Shown here: piece after piece, positions 32,495 through 43,499 of the stretch
How positions within the stretch are numbered: the stretch's first letter is position 1
Layout of the letters: each line of letters starts with the position of its first letter
Origin: Protopterus annectens
Taxonomy: Eukaryota > Chordata > Ceratodontiformes > Protopteridae
Assembly: GCF_019279795.1 (NCBI RefSeq)
Contig: NC_056738.1
Location: 403,379,771-403,443,770 of the forward strand
Length of the DNA stretch: 64,000 nucleotides
Reading direction: 5' to 3'
The notes under the pieces: generated by a model
What the model was told of the DNA's origin: nothing
What the model saw: only the letters and a program-made list of their open reading frames with translations
The model's database searches: none
Position numbers and translations under genes: made by a program

Positions 32495-34250
32495 TCAGGA
32501 CTGCCCTCGGTTTTTCCTCCCTTATTTTGAGCATTACCCTTAAAATGAGTGGTAGAGAAGGAATGCATAGACAGAGAGGTTTACCCACTGGAAGGATACA
32601 GCATCCACTTTCCAGGCCTTGCTGTGGGGTTCCCAAGTGCAGAATTTGTTGAGCTGATGACTGGAGTGGGAGGCAGAGAGATCCACCTTCGGGGTGCCCC
32701 ATTTCTGGGTTACAAGGGTGAAGGTTCTGTGGTCTAGCTGCCACTCGTGTGGGTCTAGCAGGTTTCTGCTCAAGTTGTCTGCCAGAGAGTTTAGGGAGCC
32801 TGGCAGGAATTGTGTTAGCAGGTGAAGTTGTATGGCTGAGGCAGTGTGCCAAAGGGTCATGGCGAGCCTACAGAGGATAAGAGCGAGTCCCTCCCTGCTT
32901 GTTGATGTATCACATTCACTGTGGTGTTGTCTGTTTTGATCAGTAGAGGGCCCGGGGACAGTAGGGGTCTGAAAGCTGTCAAGGCGTGCTGAACATCTAG
33001 CATCTTTTTGGTTGATGTGCAGATGTATTTGATTTGGGCTCCAATGGCCCTGAATGCGCCTGCCGTCCAGGTGTGCACCCCAGGCATAGTCTGATGCATC
33101 TGTGGTGAAGGTCTGGGTGGCATGGGGTTGTGAGAAGGGAAGTCCCTTCATTGTGGTTACATGCTGCTGCCCACCAAAGAAAATCTTTCCTTAAAAAAGG
33201 CATCATTGGAATGATAGTTTCCATTTCTTGAGTGTTGACATCAAAAGCTTTTTAGGTATCATTGTAGTTTCCTCATATGCAGTTTGGCATACGGAAAGAG
33301 TAGAATGCAGACAGCCATGAACCCTAGAGCTTGCAGGATTTTCCTTGCCGATAACTGGGTTCTGGTGGCTAGCTGAGAGTAGTGGTTCGTCAGCTAGGCT
33401 TGTTTTCCTGGAGTAAGGAATGACATCTGGGATGCTGTGTCCAGGCTTGCTCCCAGAAATACATTTTTTTTAAAGTACTAGTTTTGATTTTTCATTGACA
33501 GTATACTCCAGCGGGGTCAGTAGGTCCTTTACAAAGGTCAGGTGCTGCAACATCTTTTCCTGTCTGCCAGGATAAGGCAGTCTTCCAAGCAGGGGTACAT
33601 TTGAATATTTGTCTGCAAAAAGCAATGGCTAGAGCCAGGAATTTTTTCAAACCTCTGGGAGCAGTGGATATGCCAAAGGGAAGTGCAGAGAACTGAAAGT
33701 GCATACATACTGCCCTGAAGCCTACATATTTCCTGCAAGATTCCCTGATTGGATGTGTAGGTAGGCCTCTTAGGTCTAGGGTGGCTAACCAAACATCCTT
33801 GGAAAGCATACGAAGAAGCTGCTGGAGGGTGAGCATTTTGAAATCACCAGAAAGGTGTTTAGAATGGATAGATAGAAGATTGGGTGCCATGTGCCCTTTT
33901 TCCTGGGTACCAGGAAGAGTGTGGAATAAAAGCCTTGGCCTATCTGGTCTGCAGGTACATACTGTATTGCTCTTATGGAGAGCAGAGAAAGGACTTGCTT
34001 TTTGGCCTCTGCCCACTGGTTTGGAGGAAGATCTTGGAACTCTTTTGGGGTTGGCAGAGTGTGGAAATAAAATCTGTATCCCTGGGACACTGTTGGAAGA
34101 CCCATCGGTCGTTGGTAATAGAAGCCCAGTTGTTTGCATGGAAGGACAGTTTTCCTCCTAGGGGCACAAGCAGGTGGGCAGAGGTGAAGGTGTAGTCATT
34201 GTGCGTTACCATAACGGGAGGCTTAGCACTCCCCATTTTTGAAGAGAAGG
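32338..34250 (-). pseudogene. DIRS-2 reverse transcriptase/RNase H remnant
   Basis: Visible blocks include GYRFYFHTLP, RNase H TTDASDYAWGAHLDGR, LPGSLNSLADNLSRNLLDPHEW, VDLSASHSSHQLNKFCTWEP and WKVDAVSFQWVN. Many small indels break the palm between 33540 and 34105. The YLDD box is represented by PCLED-like sequence in a shifted frame. Confidence 0.82.
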
Positions 34251-35959
34251 AACTCCATTACTTACATCTCTGCATTCCCTGTGGCTGCTGTCTGGGGGGG
34301 GGGGGGTGTCTGTGCTGAGCTGGCCCAGAGGGGCAGGAAAGTACCAGTGCTTGGAGGGGCAATGCCTACTGAACCTCGGAGGCTGGACCTGTAAAAGGTC
34401 TGTCTGCATAGATTGAGCTTTTTCTTCCACCTCTTCTGCCTTGGTGCCAAACAAATGGTCTTTGTTCAATGGTGCGTCCAATACATTTGATTTGACAGGA
34501 TTTGGCAAGGTCTGTTCCTTAAGCCAAGCATGCCTTCTATGGACAGAACCAGTGACTGCTCCCCTGCAAAATGCTTCTAGGGTGTCAAGCGCCACATTCC
34601 AAGGTGTGCTTATTAACTTGGCTTGCAGAATGCATAAGCTCTTGCAATTCTTTTTCTGCACAAGCTGGAAAGGAAGTTTTTTTGTTTGAGGAGTTCCATA
34701 GTATGCTGTTGATATTTCAGCATGTGGAACAGACAATTTAGTGCTCTAACAGCAAGAGTAGCAGAGGTGCATAATTTACCCCATCTGCCTAAAGCTCGGG
34801 AATCCCAGTCTGAGGGGGTGAGATTCTTAGCCGAGGTTGCTTTTATTCTTTTAGGTGCTTGAGAATACCTCTGGGTCAGCAGTCGGATTTTTGAAAAGAA
34901 ATTTGTGACAGTCAGGGACTCTGTAGAACCGGTCACGTTTCCTAGGAGCAGGGGAAAGGGTATCGGGAGTCAAACTAGATTCCATAAAACCATCATCCAG
35001 GACAGGAGGAATGGCCAAAGATCTGTGCTGTGGTAAATCTAAGAATTCCCAAGTCTCTTTTGACTGTAGGTAGCCGTGACATTCCCATCGGAAATGCTCC
35101 CTTAAAGTATGAAGGGTTTCACCAAAAGAAAAATCCTCATGGAGGAGAGGCAGAAGGAATGGATTCCACTCCATCAGAGTAGTCATAAGCAAAGGGGGTT
35201 TTTGCATGTCTTCATATTCAGAACCATCAGTGTCATCGGACTCCTGTTCAGATAAAACTACTGGGGACAAGCATCTTTCTTTGGAAGGGGTAGCCTGGCT
35301 TCCCCTAATGAGCATAACGAGGTCTTCCACCATTTTAAGCATTTGAGATTGAGGCAAGGAAACAGGTGCCTGAGCTTGGGTCGTCTTTTTTTGGCGTAGT
35401 TCTTACCCTGGGCCTTAGAAACTCAGTAGTTTTAGAAAGAAAAGACGCAAAAGTAGTAGTCTGTGTCAAGTATCGGTAGTGCAACGTACTTCCACACAAG
35501 CCGGTGCCTGCTCTGCAGCTCCGGACCCATCCAAGGTAGAGACATCCACAGGATCCTTAGTCGAAGAGTCTTGCAGCATACCAGGCTCCAAAAGGGTCAC
35601 GGTAGCAGCCTGTGAATCCACAGAAGCGGGCATCAGGGGCTACGAAAGCGCTTCAATGAGGGCTGGTGAACTGACGACTAGCTTTACCGGAAGCATTGGT
35701 AGTTTTGGACCTGTGCAGTATGTCTATCCTTACGTTTTTCAGAAGATCAGTAGTGTGATGGCTTACCGAAGCCATATCGGAATTTGAATGAAAATATCTA
35801 GCTACAATAAGGGCCCGACGATGTATAGTTCTGGCGTTGAACAAGGCACAGAAGAGACAGTGAGGGATGTCATGGTCTGGGCCTAAACCGATAACACAGT
35901 GGAAGTCTCAGTGTGGTATTTGCTTTCCACAGGTGAGACAATTGTTAACTTTCTGACAT
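34200..35959 (-). pseudogene. DIRS-2 gag remnant
   Basis: The start at 35959 gives MSES and then loses the frame; the shifted frame would read the usual NNCLTCGKQIPH. Downstream frames carry DFSFGETLHTLREHFRWE, FYRVPDCHKFLFKNPTADPE and LEAFCRGAVTGSVHRRHAWLKEQ. A G12 tract near 34297-34308 and many indels interrupt it. Confidence 0.8.
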
Positions 35960-36090
35960 TGGTTAGAGCAAGAAAAAATTATCCCCAGTGGGGTACTTAG
36001 CTTCAGAAAACTTCAACTCCAATTCGGAAATGAAAACTCAGGTAGTGGCATTCAGGCACTCGTGCGAACTGCTTCTGCTTCAGGCTCCTC

Positions 36091-36271
36091 GGCAAGAAAG
36101 ACTGATGCAATGGCATCCACTACCTGATTTTATACCACTGACGACCTGGCGTCAGTCCTGGAGCGACAGCAACCGACAAATACTAAGCCTCTGGTATTTG
36201 GGACGACTGAGGGCTACTTCTGGCAGGATAACCCAAATGTGATGACTGCAACAGTGAAACACAAACAACAT
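36091..36271 (-). repeat. DIRS-2 window-right terminal repeat
   Basis: The inverted partner of 8522-8724, 27 kb away; both keep the AGAGGCTTAGTATTT-type segment. The CRE is partly decayed (GACGCCAGG). Confidence 0.83.
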
Positions 36272-36430
36272 CTACAGGGTCCTTCAGGTCTTACAAAAAA
36301 GGGAAGGGGAAGGAGGAATGGCTGTTATATCAGAAAGACATGAAAGAAAGGATCTACTTTTGTAAGTAAATAACTTTCATATCCTATTCAGCTTGTCCAG
36401 ACATCAATCCCAAGCTACACACAGGTGGCC
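36272..36430. other. Unassigned spacer between DIRS-2 and DIRS-6
   Basis: Non-repeat-like sequence. A plausible splice acceptor (CATGACAG followed by GAGACC, ending near 36441) precedes the short plus-strand frame below. Confidence 0.4.
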
Positions 36431-36487
36431 TCATGACAGGAGACCCTTCAAAATGAAGCATCAAAGGATGCTCTTGCCACAGAGAAA
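36431..36487 (+). pseudogene. Plus-strand coiled-coil-like frame, part 1 (split by DIRS-6)
   Basis: A short open frame (…QNEASKDALATEK) runs into the DIRS-6 boundary and continues in the same frame at 42084. There is no stop at the join. Its identity is unknown; it could be the tail of a DNA transposon ORF or of a host exon. Confidence 0.4.
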
Positions 36488-36703
36488 AGTACAGTTTTGT
36501 ACCTACCATAAATGTAGATGTCCGATAGGTATGCATCTGCAGTCCTTACAAATGGGTTGTCCTGTCATCAGGCAGCCCTTCGGTCGGCCGGATTCCAAAG
36601 TCTGGGTCTGGCCTCGGCTGGTGTCGCACTTCACCCGACGTCATAGCTGCAGTTCTTCGGGTATAAAGGCATCAGCAGACGCCATTTTCCTCAGTGTTTC
36701 TTA
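36488..36703 (+). repeat. DIRS-6 window-left terminal repeat
   Basis: GACGTCA is at 36637-36643 and TATAAA at 36662-36667. It has the outer extension as in DIRS-4. Confidence 0.9.
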
Positions 36704-36900
36704 CCCCAGATGCCAGGTGCCCTCTAGGAAGGCTAAATTTGGATAAATGCAAATGGTTCCAAATAATAGTGAGCAAACAAAAAATAAGCATGTATGTACA
36801 TATATACAAACAAATACACCATAACAGATTCCCCCAGCTAGCTACAAGATGGGCAAATACCCTAGGAGTACCACAGAGGGGAAGGAGGGAGGGTAATCCT

Positions 36901-36997
36901 GACTGCAGATGCATGCCTATCGGACATCTACATTTATGGTAGGTACAAAACTGTACTATGTCCTTCAAGGATGCATCTGCAGTCCTTACAAATGGGT
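36901..36997. repeat. DIRS-6 internal complementary region
   Basis: The reverse complement of the joined outer ends, with junction CTGTACTATGTCCTTC. Confidence 0.92.
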
Positions 36998-37034
36998 AGA
37001 ATACCATAGCCAAACTGGGGAGGAGGAAATAAGA

Positions 37035-38080
37035 TTATGGTGTAGTTAAGATCCCTTGCAAAACAGCAGTGGCAAAACCTGCTCGGGATCTGGAGTATAA
37101 AGGTAAATTATAATGCTTGGCAAATGTATGCACGGAGCTCCAAGTAGCAGCCTCTAAAATGTCTTTGGTAGCCACTCCTCGTAAGAAAGCTGTGGTAGTG
37201 GCTGTAGCTCTTGTAGAGTGAGGCCTGATGTTTTCTGGAGTTTTCTTCCCATGGTAGGAGTAACAAAATCTAATGCAATTTCCTATCCACTTAGAGATTG
37301 TCTGTTTTGAAATTGCTTTTCCTTCCATTCCTGTCGCATATGCTACCAGTAGCTGGTCAGTCTTTCTATTGCTCTTGGTCCTGTCCAAGTAGTAACGTAA
37401 TTGTCTATGTACATCCAAGGTATGAAACAGTCTTTCTCCCCTGTTCTGTGGGTTGGGGAAAAATGTAGGTAGGTGGATAGCTTGATTTAAAGATACCCTG
37501 GAGACCACCTTTGGCATAAAAGTAGGATTAGTTCTCATGGACACTATCTTGATGGAAGATCAGGAAGGGCTGTACTGCCATTAATGCCTGTAGCTCAGAT
37601 ACCCTTCTTGCTGAAGTGATTGCAAGCAAGAAAGCAGTTTTCCATGATAAGTACTGTAATTCTGCTGTTGCTGCTGGCTCGAAAGGAGGGAGTGTCAACT
37701 TTTCTAGCACAAAGTTCAAGTCCCATGCTGGCAATGGTGGCTTCCTAGGTGGCTTTACATTTTTAATCCCTCTCAGAAACTGCCTGAGCAGAGGATGTAA
37801 GAAGACTGGAGGATCCAAGTCGTAGTCTGCTGAAATAGCTGATGCATGAATCTTAATGGAAGAATAGGACAGGCCGTTGTGGAAGAGCTCTGCCAAGTAT
37901 TCCAGGATGTTAGCTATGTTTACCAGTGACACATTCTCTCCTTTTGCAGTACTCCAAATGAGATATCTTTTCCATTTTGCTGAATAATTTTTTCTTGTTG
38001 AGGGTCTGCGAGCCTCCAAGATAATGTCTTTAACCCTTTGAGATAAATCTGGGTTATTTGGTCTTATGCAATGTTCCAGG
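37035..38080 (-). pseudogene. DIRS-6 tyrosine recombinase (shared 2-bp deletion)
   Basis: Frame 37528 upward covers RRPSTRKNYSAKWKRYLIW, the core-binding domain and SARRVSELQALMAV. Frame 37035-37544 covers the rest to HSTRATATTTAFLRGV, VHTFAKHYNLPLY and the natural stop after LQGILTTP. The break at about 37540 is GGACACTATCTTG, as in DIRS-4/5. Otherwise all catalytic boxes are present. Confidence 0.9.
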
Positions 38081-40071
38081 CAGCCAGCTGCAGTGTTTTC
38101 AGGTTTGGATGCAGGGTTTTGAAGTTGTTCTGTGTTAACAGCAAGGGAACTAGGGGCAGAGGCCATATTTGTTCCCGAGACATGCTCCTCAGTAATGGGT
38201 ACCAATATTGCCTTGGCCAGACTGGAGCTATCAGGATGATCCTTGGACGGTCTTCTTTGATCTTCAATAGCACCTTGTGCATCAAAGGAAGTGGTGGGAA
38301 TGCATATGCTGTCCGGTTTTTCCAACTGAAAGATAGGGAGTCCACTTTCCAATAGGGAGTCCACTTTCCAAGCAAGTGGGTGGTACGTCCTTGTGCAGAT
38401 TTTTTTCAGTTGGTGATTGTGTGGGGATGCAAATAAGTCTATTTCTGGTAGTCCCCATTTCCCTGTAATGGTTTTGAAGATGTCCGGATGCAGCATCCAT
38501 TCGTGGGCATCCGTGGTAGTTCTGCTTAGGATGTCTGCTAGTATATTTTCTTTTCCTGGCACAAAAATTGCTTGAAGCTGAATGTTGAAGCTCAGTGCCA
38601 CATTCCAGAGGTCCACTGCCATCCGGCATAGAGGGTATGAATGTGTGCCTCCCTGTTTGTTGATGTACCACATAACTGTGGTGTTGTCCGTCCTTATCAG
38701 CAGTTGACCCTGTCGAAGAAATGGTCTGAATGCCTGAATTGCCAGTTTACTGCCAGCATTTCCTTTTGATTTATGTGTAGGTGCAGCTGGTCTTGAGTCC
38801 ATAAGCCTTGTATGCACTTGTCCAGCATGTCGCCCCAACCCGAGGTCTGAGGCGTCTGTTGTGATGGTCTGGCTTGGTTGAGTGCTGTGGAAGGGCAGTC
38901 CCTTGTTTGATTGACAGGCCTGAGCCCACCATTGGAATTCTTGTTTCAGGCATGGAATTATTGGAATCTGGGTTTCTAGGCTGTGCTTGTGCTGAGACCA
39001 TAAATTCCTTAGGTACCACTGTAACTTCCTCATATGTAGTCTGGCATGTGGAATCAATATTATGCAGGATGCCATGTAACCGAGAGCTTGCAGGACTTCT
39101 CTTGCTGTTAGCTGGTTCTGCTTTGTTAATGCCATGAAGTAGAAAGGGAGTTGCTCCTGTTTTTCTACTGTCAGGAATGCCATTTGTTTTGATGTGTTCA
39201 AATCTGCACCCAAGAAGGTTATCCTCTGGGATGGTATCAGCCTTGACTTTTTTATATTGACTGTGTATCCCAGGTCTTGTAGTAGATGAATGACCCTTTC
39301 CAAATCTTTTGTTAACTTGTTTTTGTTGTCCGCTTGTAACAGGCAGTCGTCCAGGTAAGGATAAATTGAATTCCCTGAAGCCTGCAATGAGCAATTACTG
39401 ATGCCAGGCATTTCGTGAACACTCTGGGCGCAGTAGATAAGCCAAAGGGCAATGCTGAGAATTGATAATGCTCTGATCCTGCAAGAAATCTGAGGTATCT
39501 TCTGCAATTTGGTCGTATGGGGACGTGCAGGTATGCCTCCTTGAGATCTAGAGTTACCAGCCAAGACTCCTTGCCCAGCATGGGAAGAAGCTGCTGTAGG
39601 GTCAGCATTTTTAATTTTGGAACAATGAGGTATGTGTTTAAAGCGGACAGGTCGAGAATAGGTCTCCATTGGTTTTCTTTTCTTGGTACCAGGAAGAGTC
39701 TGGAGTAAAATCCTTGTCCTTGTTCCATAGATGGTACCCTTTCTATAGCTCTCATCCTTGGGAGTTATTTGTTCTAGAGCTTCTGTCTTCTGATTTGGAG
39801 GTAGGTTTGGCATTCCTCTCTTCCTTGGTAGAGTATGGAAGTGAAACCTGTAACCTTGGTCTATTGTCTGTAAAATCCATTTGTCTCCTGTGATGTAATG
39901 CCAGTTTACTGAAAATAAGGCTAGCTTCCCGCCTAATGGTGCTTCTAGTTGTTCCCTGGTAGGCGGTGCCAGAGCCAAGTCACTGTGATTGTCCTGTGGA
40001 AGTGGTGGTGGCTGGATCTGTGGCTGTACCTCGCTGGCTGTTAGCCTGCCATTGACGTCCCCTGTAGGCAC
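38064..40071 (-). pseudogene. DIRS-6 reverse transcriptase/RNase H/MT-like
   Basis: The palm is split: RPILDLSALNTYLIVPK, LDLKEAYLHVPIRP and LPFGLSTAPRVFTKCLAS are in 39312-39755; YPYLDDCLLQAD, LQALGYMASCIILI, TTDASDLGLG and RTDNTTVMWYI are in the long frame 37528-40071. That frame is open for 847 codons, partly in the RT frame and partly in the overlapped YR frame. The duplicated segment near 38340 lies in the Dam-like region (WKVDSL block). Confidence 0.87.
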
Positions 40072-41769
40072 CTCTGGATTGACCCCTGCCTCTTGAGCGC
40101 CTATTCCTGCCTCTCGGAGCTCTGGAGGTGTCTGGAAAGGACCAATTCTTGGAAGGCCAGTTCCTGCTAAACCTTGGAGGCTGGACCTGCAAGAAATCCT
40201 TGACTGTCTGGACAGATTTTGCTTTCTCTTCCACCTTCTTCAACACCTGCTGCGCAGGTGAGCCAAACAAATTGAGCTTATCCATGGGAGCATCTAGGAG
40301 CTTTGATTTAACATGGTCTGGTAAGGACTGCTCTTTCAACCATGCATGTCTTCTGATCACTGTGCCAGTCATGGCTGATCTAAAGGAAGCCTCCAGTGCA
40401 TCATAGCCGCATTTTAAGGAATGATTACTGACCTGCTGAATGTTATGTACCATTTCCTGTACAGATTTTTTGTCTAATGGTTCATCAGAGGACAGTTTTT
40501 TAGTTAATTGGTCTAACAAATTCCTGATACTGAATCATGTGGAATTGACAGTTCAAGGCCCTAGCTGAAAGAGTAGCAGAAGTGTAAACTTTTTTACCCC
40601 ATCTCTCTAAGGCCCTAAATTCCCTTTCAGAGGGGAGAGGGTTTTTGGTAGAAGAAGCTGCTACAGCCTTGGGTCCCTGGGAGATAGTTTCGGGATCTGC
40701 AAAAGGGGCCTTATACAAATGATAATGTGTGTCCGGAACCCTGTAGTACCTATCGGGCTTAGCAGGGGCCGGAGGAAGAGAATCAGGAGCAGTACAAGCA
40801 TCATTAAAAGCATCATCCACAACAGTAAGCACTGGAGGAATGGCTAAAGGCCTATGCTGTGGCAAATGCAAAAAGGTTCTAAGCCTTTTCCTAGAGTCTG
40901 AAAAATCCTGGCCCTGCCATTGAAATTGTTCCCTCATAGCATGCAAGGTTTCCCCAAAGAAAATTCCTCAGGCGGAGAGGCAGAAGGAATGGAGTCTTCT
41001 GCATCAGAGTCCTCATAAGGAGAAAATGGGCCCTCTGGAGGGTTTGAATTATCTGACTCATCAGAGGAGCCATCTGAAGAAACTGGCTCAGGGGGCTCTA
41101 CTCTAGTCCTCTTCTCTGGAGGTGGGTGAGAGGCCCTGTCTGGATGTGGTTGGGATCCCCGGATCAAAGAAATGAGATCCTCTGCTAGACTAAGCATTTG
41201 TGAACTGGAACTAGGCCTGTGAGAGGGGGTCTTAGCAGGCACAGTTTTGGTAGTTTTTGCTGCTTTAGCCCTGGCAAAGGCCTTAATAGACATGGATGCA
41301 GGAGGCCTAGCAGCTCCACGTGCAGGGGTAGAAATATCCAAAGGAATAGTATCAGATAAATCCTGTGAACCTGCAAGAGCAGGTGGGATTTCAGTAGCAG
41401 ATTCAGCCAGGCTGGATGAGGCCTCGGTAAGTGGTAAGCTTTCTGCCGAAGAAAGAACCGTGGACTCTGTTTCAGCCGAAACAGAGACACTCGCGGTTGG
41501 CTTAACCGCGGTGTCGGTCCTTTTCCTTGCGTTTTTTTAGAAATTTGCATAGTCTGAGTATCCGACGGCATAATGTAAGCAAAATCAGAGCCGAAAAACT
41601 CTTCAGCAAATTCCGACCGACGTCTAAGCGTCCGTCGGTTGAAAGAAGCACAAGCTAGACAAGCTGCTACGTCGTGGTCTGGGCCTAAACAAGGTAAGCA
41701 GTAAGAGTGGAAATCTTTATGAGGTATTTGTTTCCCACAAGTTAAACAGTTATTCACTTTTTCTGACAT
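39980..41769 (-). pseudogene. DIRS-6 gag
   Basis: The start at 41769 gives MSEKVNNCLTCGKQIPHKDF and the Cys/His cluster to LACASFNRR. It continues through frames 40934-41341 (MDISTPARGAARPPASMSIK), 40500-40946 (FYRVPDTHYHLYKAP-type block, labelled YYRVPD here) and 39980-40519 (ALEASFRSAMTGTVIRRHAW, FLQVQPPRFSRNWPSKNW, Arg/Gly tail). About three indels. Confidence 0.86.
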
Positions 41770-41896
41770 CGGCTGAGGCAAGAAAGAGTCCCCAACGGGG
41801 TACTTAGCTTTTTAGAAGTCTTCGGTACTTGTAGTAGTAATCTCTGGTTCTGACCGACCGGCACTTGCGAACAGCTTCTGCTTCGGGCGCCACGCG

Positions 41897-42083
41897 GCAA
41901 GAAAGACTGAGGAAAATGGTGTTGGCTGATGCCTTTATACCCGAAGAACTGCAGCTATGACGTCGGGTGAAGTGCGACACCAGCCGAGGCCAGACCCAGA
42001 CTTTGGAATCTGGCCGACCGAAGGGCTGCCTGACGACAGGACAACCCATTTGTAAGGACTGCAGATGCATCCTTGAAGGACAT
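41897..42083 (-). repeat. DIRS-6 window-right terminal repeat
   Basis: The inverted partner of 36488-36703, with TTTATACCCGAAGAA and GACGTCGGG on the gag side. Confidence 0.9.
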
Positions 42084-42220
42084 CAGTCCAATTTAGAATT
42101 CCTAATGAAAGTATGTATGGAAGACTCCATGGCAGCTTTAAGAACACAGTCCAGTGAAGAGGCGCGAAGAAGGCATGAGGAATTGCAACAGCTCTCAGAA
42201 AGAATCCTTGGTTTGGTATA
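42084..42220 (+). pseudogene. Plus-strand coiled-coil-like frame, part 2
   Basis: Continues from 36487 as QSNLEFLMKVCMEDSMAALR then SSEEARRRHEELQQLSERIL and a stop at 42220. The charged heptad-like pattern suggests a helix. Roughly 60 codons in total with part 1. I do not recognise the gene. Confidence 0.45.
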
Positions 42221-42299
42221 AGAGTTCTACTGTGGGTAGTATAAACGAAGGAAATGCAGTCAGATAGCCACCTTGAAAAATTGAAACTATCTTGCCCAG

Positions 42300-42610
42300 T
42301 TTGTCAGGAGCAAAGGAGATTAACTATATATTTCCTCAACAGTTGAGTTCTGTGAAAGTAGAACAGCAACTGCCTACGTACATCCAAGGAAAGTAATACG
42401 TTCTCTCCTTTGTATAACTTTGGGGGGGGGGGGGTTGCCAAATGAATTGGCTGCGAAATAGGTTTCAGAAATGACCTTGGGAAAGATAGGCTTGTACATC
42501 TCGGAGACAAGGTATGGAGGACAGGAGGATAAAGTATGGAGTTTCAAAATACTTCTGGCTGAAGTGATGGATGCTAACAAGACAGTCATCCAGGAGAGAC
42601 ATTTTAGCTG
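42300..42610 (-). pseudogene. Degraded DIRS tyrosine recombinase fragment
   Basis: On minus, WMTVLLASITSARSILKLHTL aligns with the WKTAFLLAITSARRVSELQAL block, and LLSLDVRRQLLFYFHRT with LHTLDVHRQLRYYLDRT. A G12 tract (42421-42432) splits the frame. The second Arg of the box is lost (ARS). It belongs to a family other than A-C. Confidence 0.65.
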
Positions 42611-42830
42611 AGTTGGCAGACTAAAAATTCTCCAGACTGTACTCTGTCAGAAATATTGGTTGACCAAATAATTATAACTAAGGAATTAATTTTTTTGAGC
42701 TGGGATATATCATCTGAACTGCCTAGACATAGTAAGGCCTTAAGTTTAATTATCCTGGCTGCCAAAAAGGCAGTTTCTAGAAAACAGAAATCAAAATCCA
42801 AACCAACTGTATTTGAAGTATTAGATATAT
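42611..42830 (-). pseudogene. Second degraded tyrosine recombinase fragment
   Basis: FCFLETAFLAARIIKLKALLCL again resembles the Arg I block (FLSWKTAFLLAITSARRVSEL), so two different YR remnants lie side by side. Short and decayed. Confidence 0.4.
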
Positions 42831-43052
42831 AACAGATACAAGAAATGACGTGGGATCTTTAGAAAAGGACAGGAACATACTACTAAGAAAAAAAAGAGAA
42901 ATTGTGGGAACTATATTTTGGAGGAGAAGTTAGGTTGAAGAGAAGGCAGGAATTGATAAATTTAAAATGTTGGATCGATAACTATACAAAGACTGTCTAA
43001 TGTATGCTTGCAACTAAGAATGTTAACATGGCTTGTTTTCTTTTATATAAAA

Positions 43053-43245
43053 AGTTATGTACTCACCATAACGTTCCATGTTGGTAAGTCCATCTCACCC
43101 TTCATTCTTAGATATGGGTTTGGAGCCAATCCTCGGCTCCAACTCAGCCGATTACAAAGCTTGAAGTTTCTCAGTTGGCTCGTGGCAAGGCAGGTAATCC
43201 CATAGTGCACTAGTAAGAATCCCAACATCTTGTTTGCTGCTGTCC
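43053..43245 (+). repeat. DIRS-7 window-left terminal repeat
   Basis: Matches the inverted 55152-55300, e.g. CCCATAGTGCACTAGTAAGA and GGCTCGTGGCAAGG. Confidence 0.83.
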
Positions 43246-43385
43246 AAAAAAGTGATAGAAAATATTTCCACAAGGAACAAAGATGAAAGGTCTCCATCCT
43301 ACCGAAGATAATCATCTTGTCTCCAGATCCTCCAGGGATACATGGACGGGGGTAGGTGGGTGGGTGGGTTCGTAAGAATGAAGGG

Positions 43386-43475
43386 CGGGATGGACTACAA
43401 ATATGGAATGTTATGGTGAGTACATAACTTCTTTATGTTCTGTAGTCCTATCTCGCCTTCATTCTTATATATGGG
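43386..43475. repeat. DIRS-7 internal complementary region
   Basis: GTTATGGTGAGTACATAACT is complementary to the left end, and TTATGTTCTGTAGTCCTATC to the right end. Confidence 0.82.
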
Positions 43476-43499
43476 ACAGCGTCCCTAGCACCTTTTTCT

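Larger units (their letters stand above)
8522..36271 (-). mobile_element. DIRS-2: family A DIRS split by DIRS-3 and DIRS-5
   Basis: Its own sequence is 8522-8750, 25771-25884 and 31450-36271, summing to about 5.2 kb. The left terminal repeat at 8522 matches the reverse complement of the repeat at 36091-36271, including CCAGAGGCTTAGTATTT and GGTATAAAATCAGG. Between the insertions the expected region before the ICR continues, and after DIRS-5 come ICR, YR, RT/RH and gag in order. All genes are frameshifted. This is the oldest layer of the nest. Confidence 0.87.
36488..42083 (-). mobile_element. DIRS-6: family C DIRS, full length
   Basis: A 5.6-kb copy runs from AGTACAGTTTTG to GAAGGACAT, inserted at GAGAAA/CAGTCC without duplication. 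Terminal repeats, ICR and all genes are present. Its sequence is close to DIRS-5. It shares the YR 2-bp lesion and adds a 19-bp tandem duplication (near 38328-38362) in the RT region. Confidence 0.92.
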
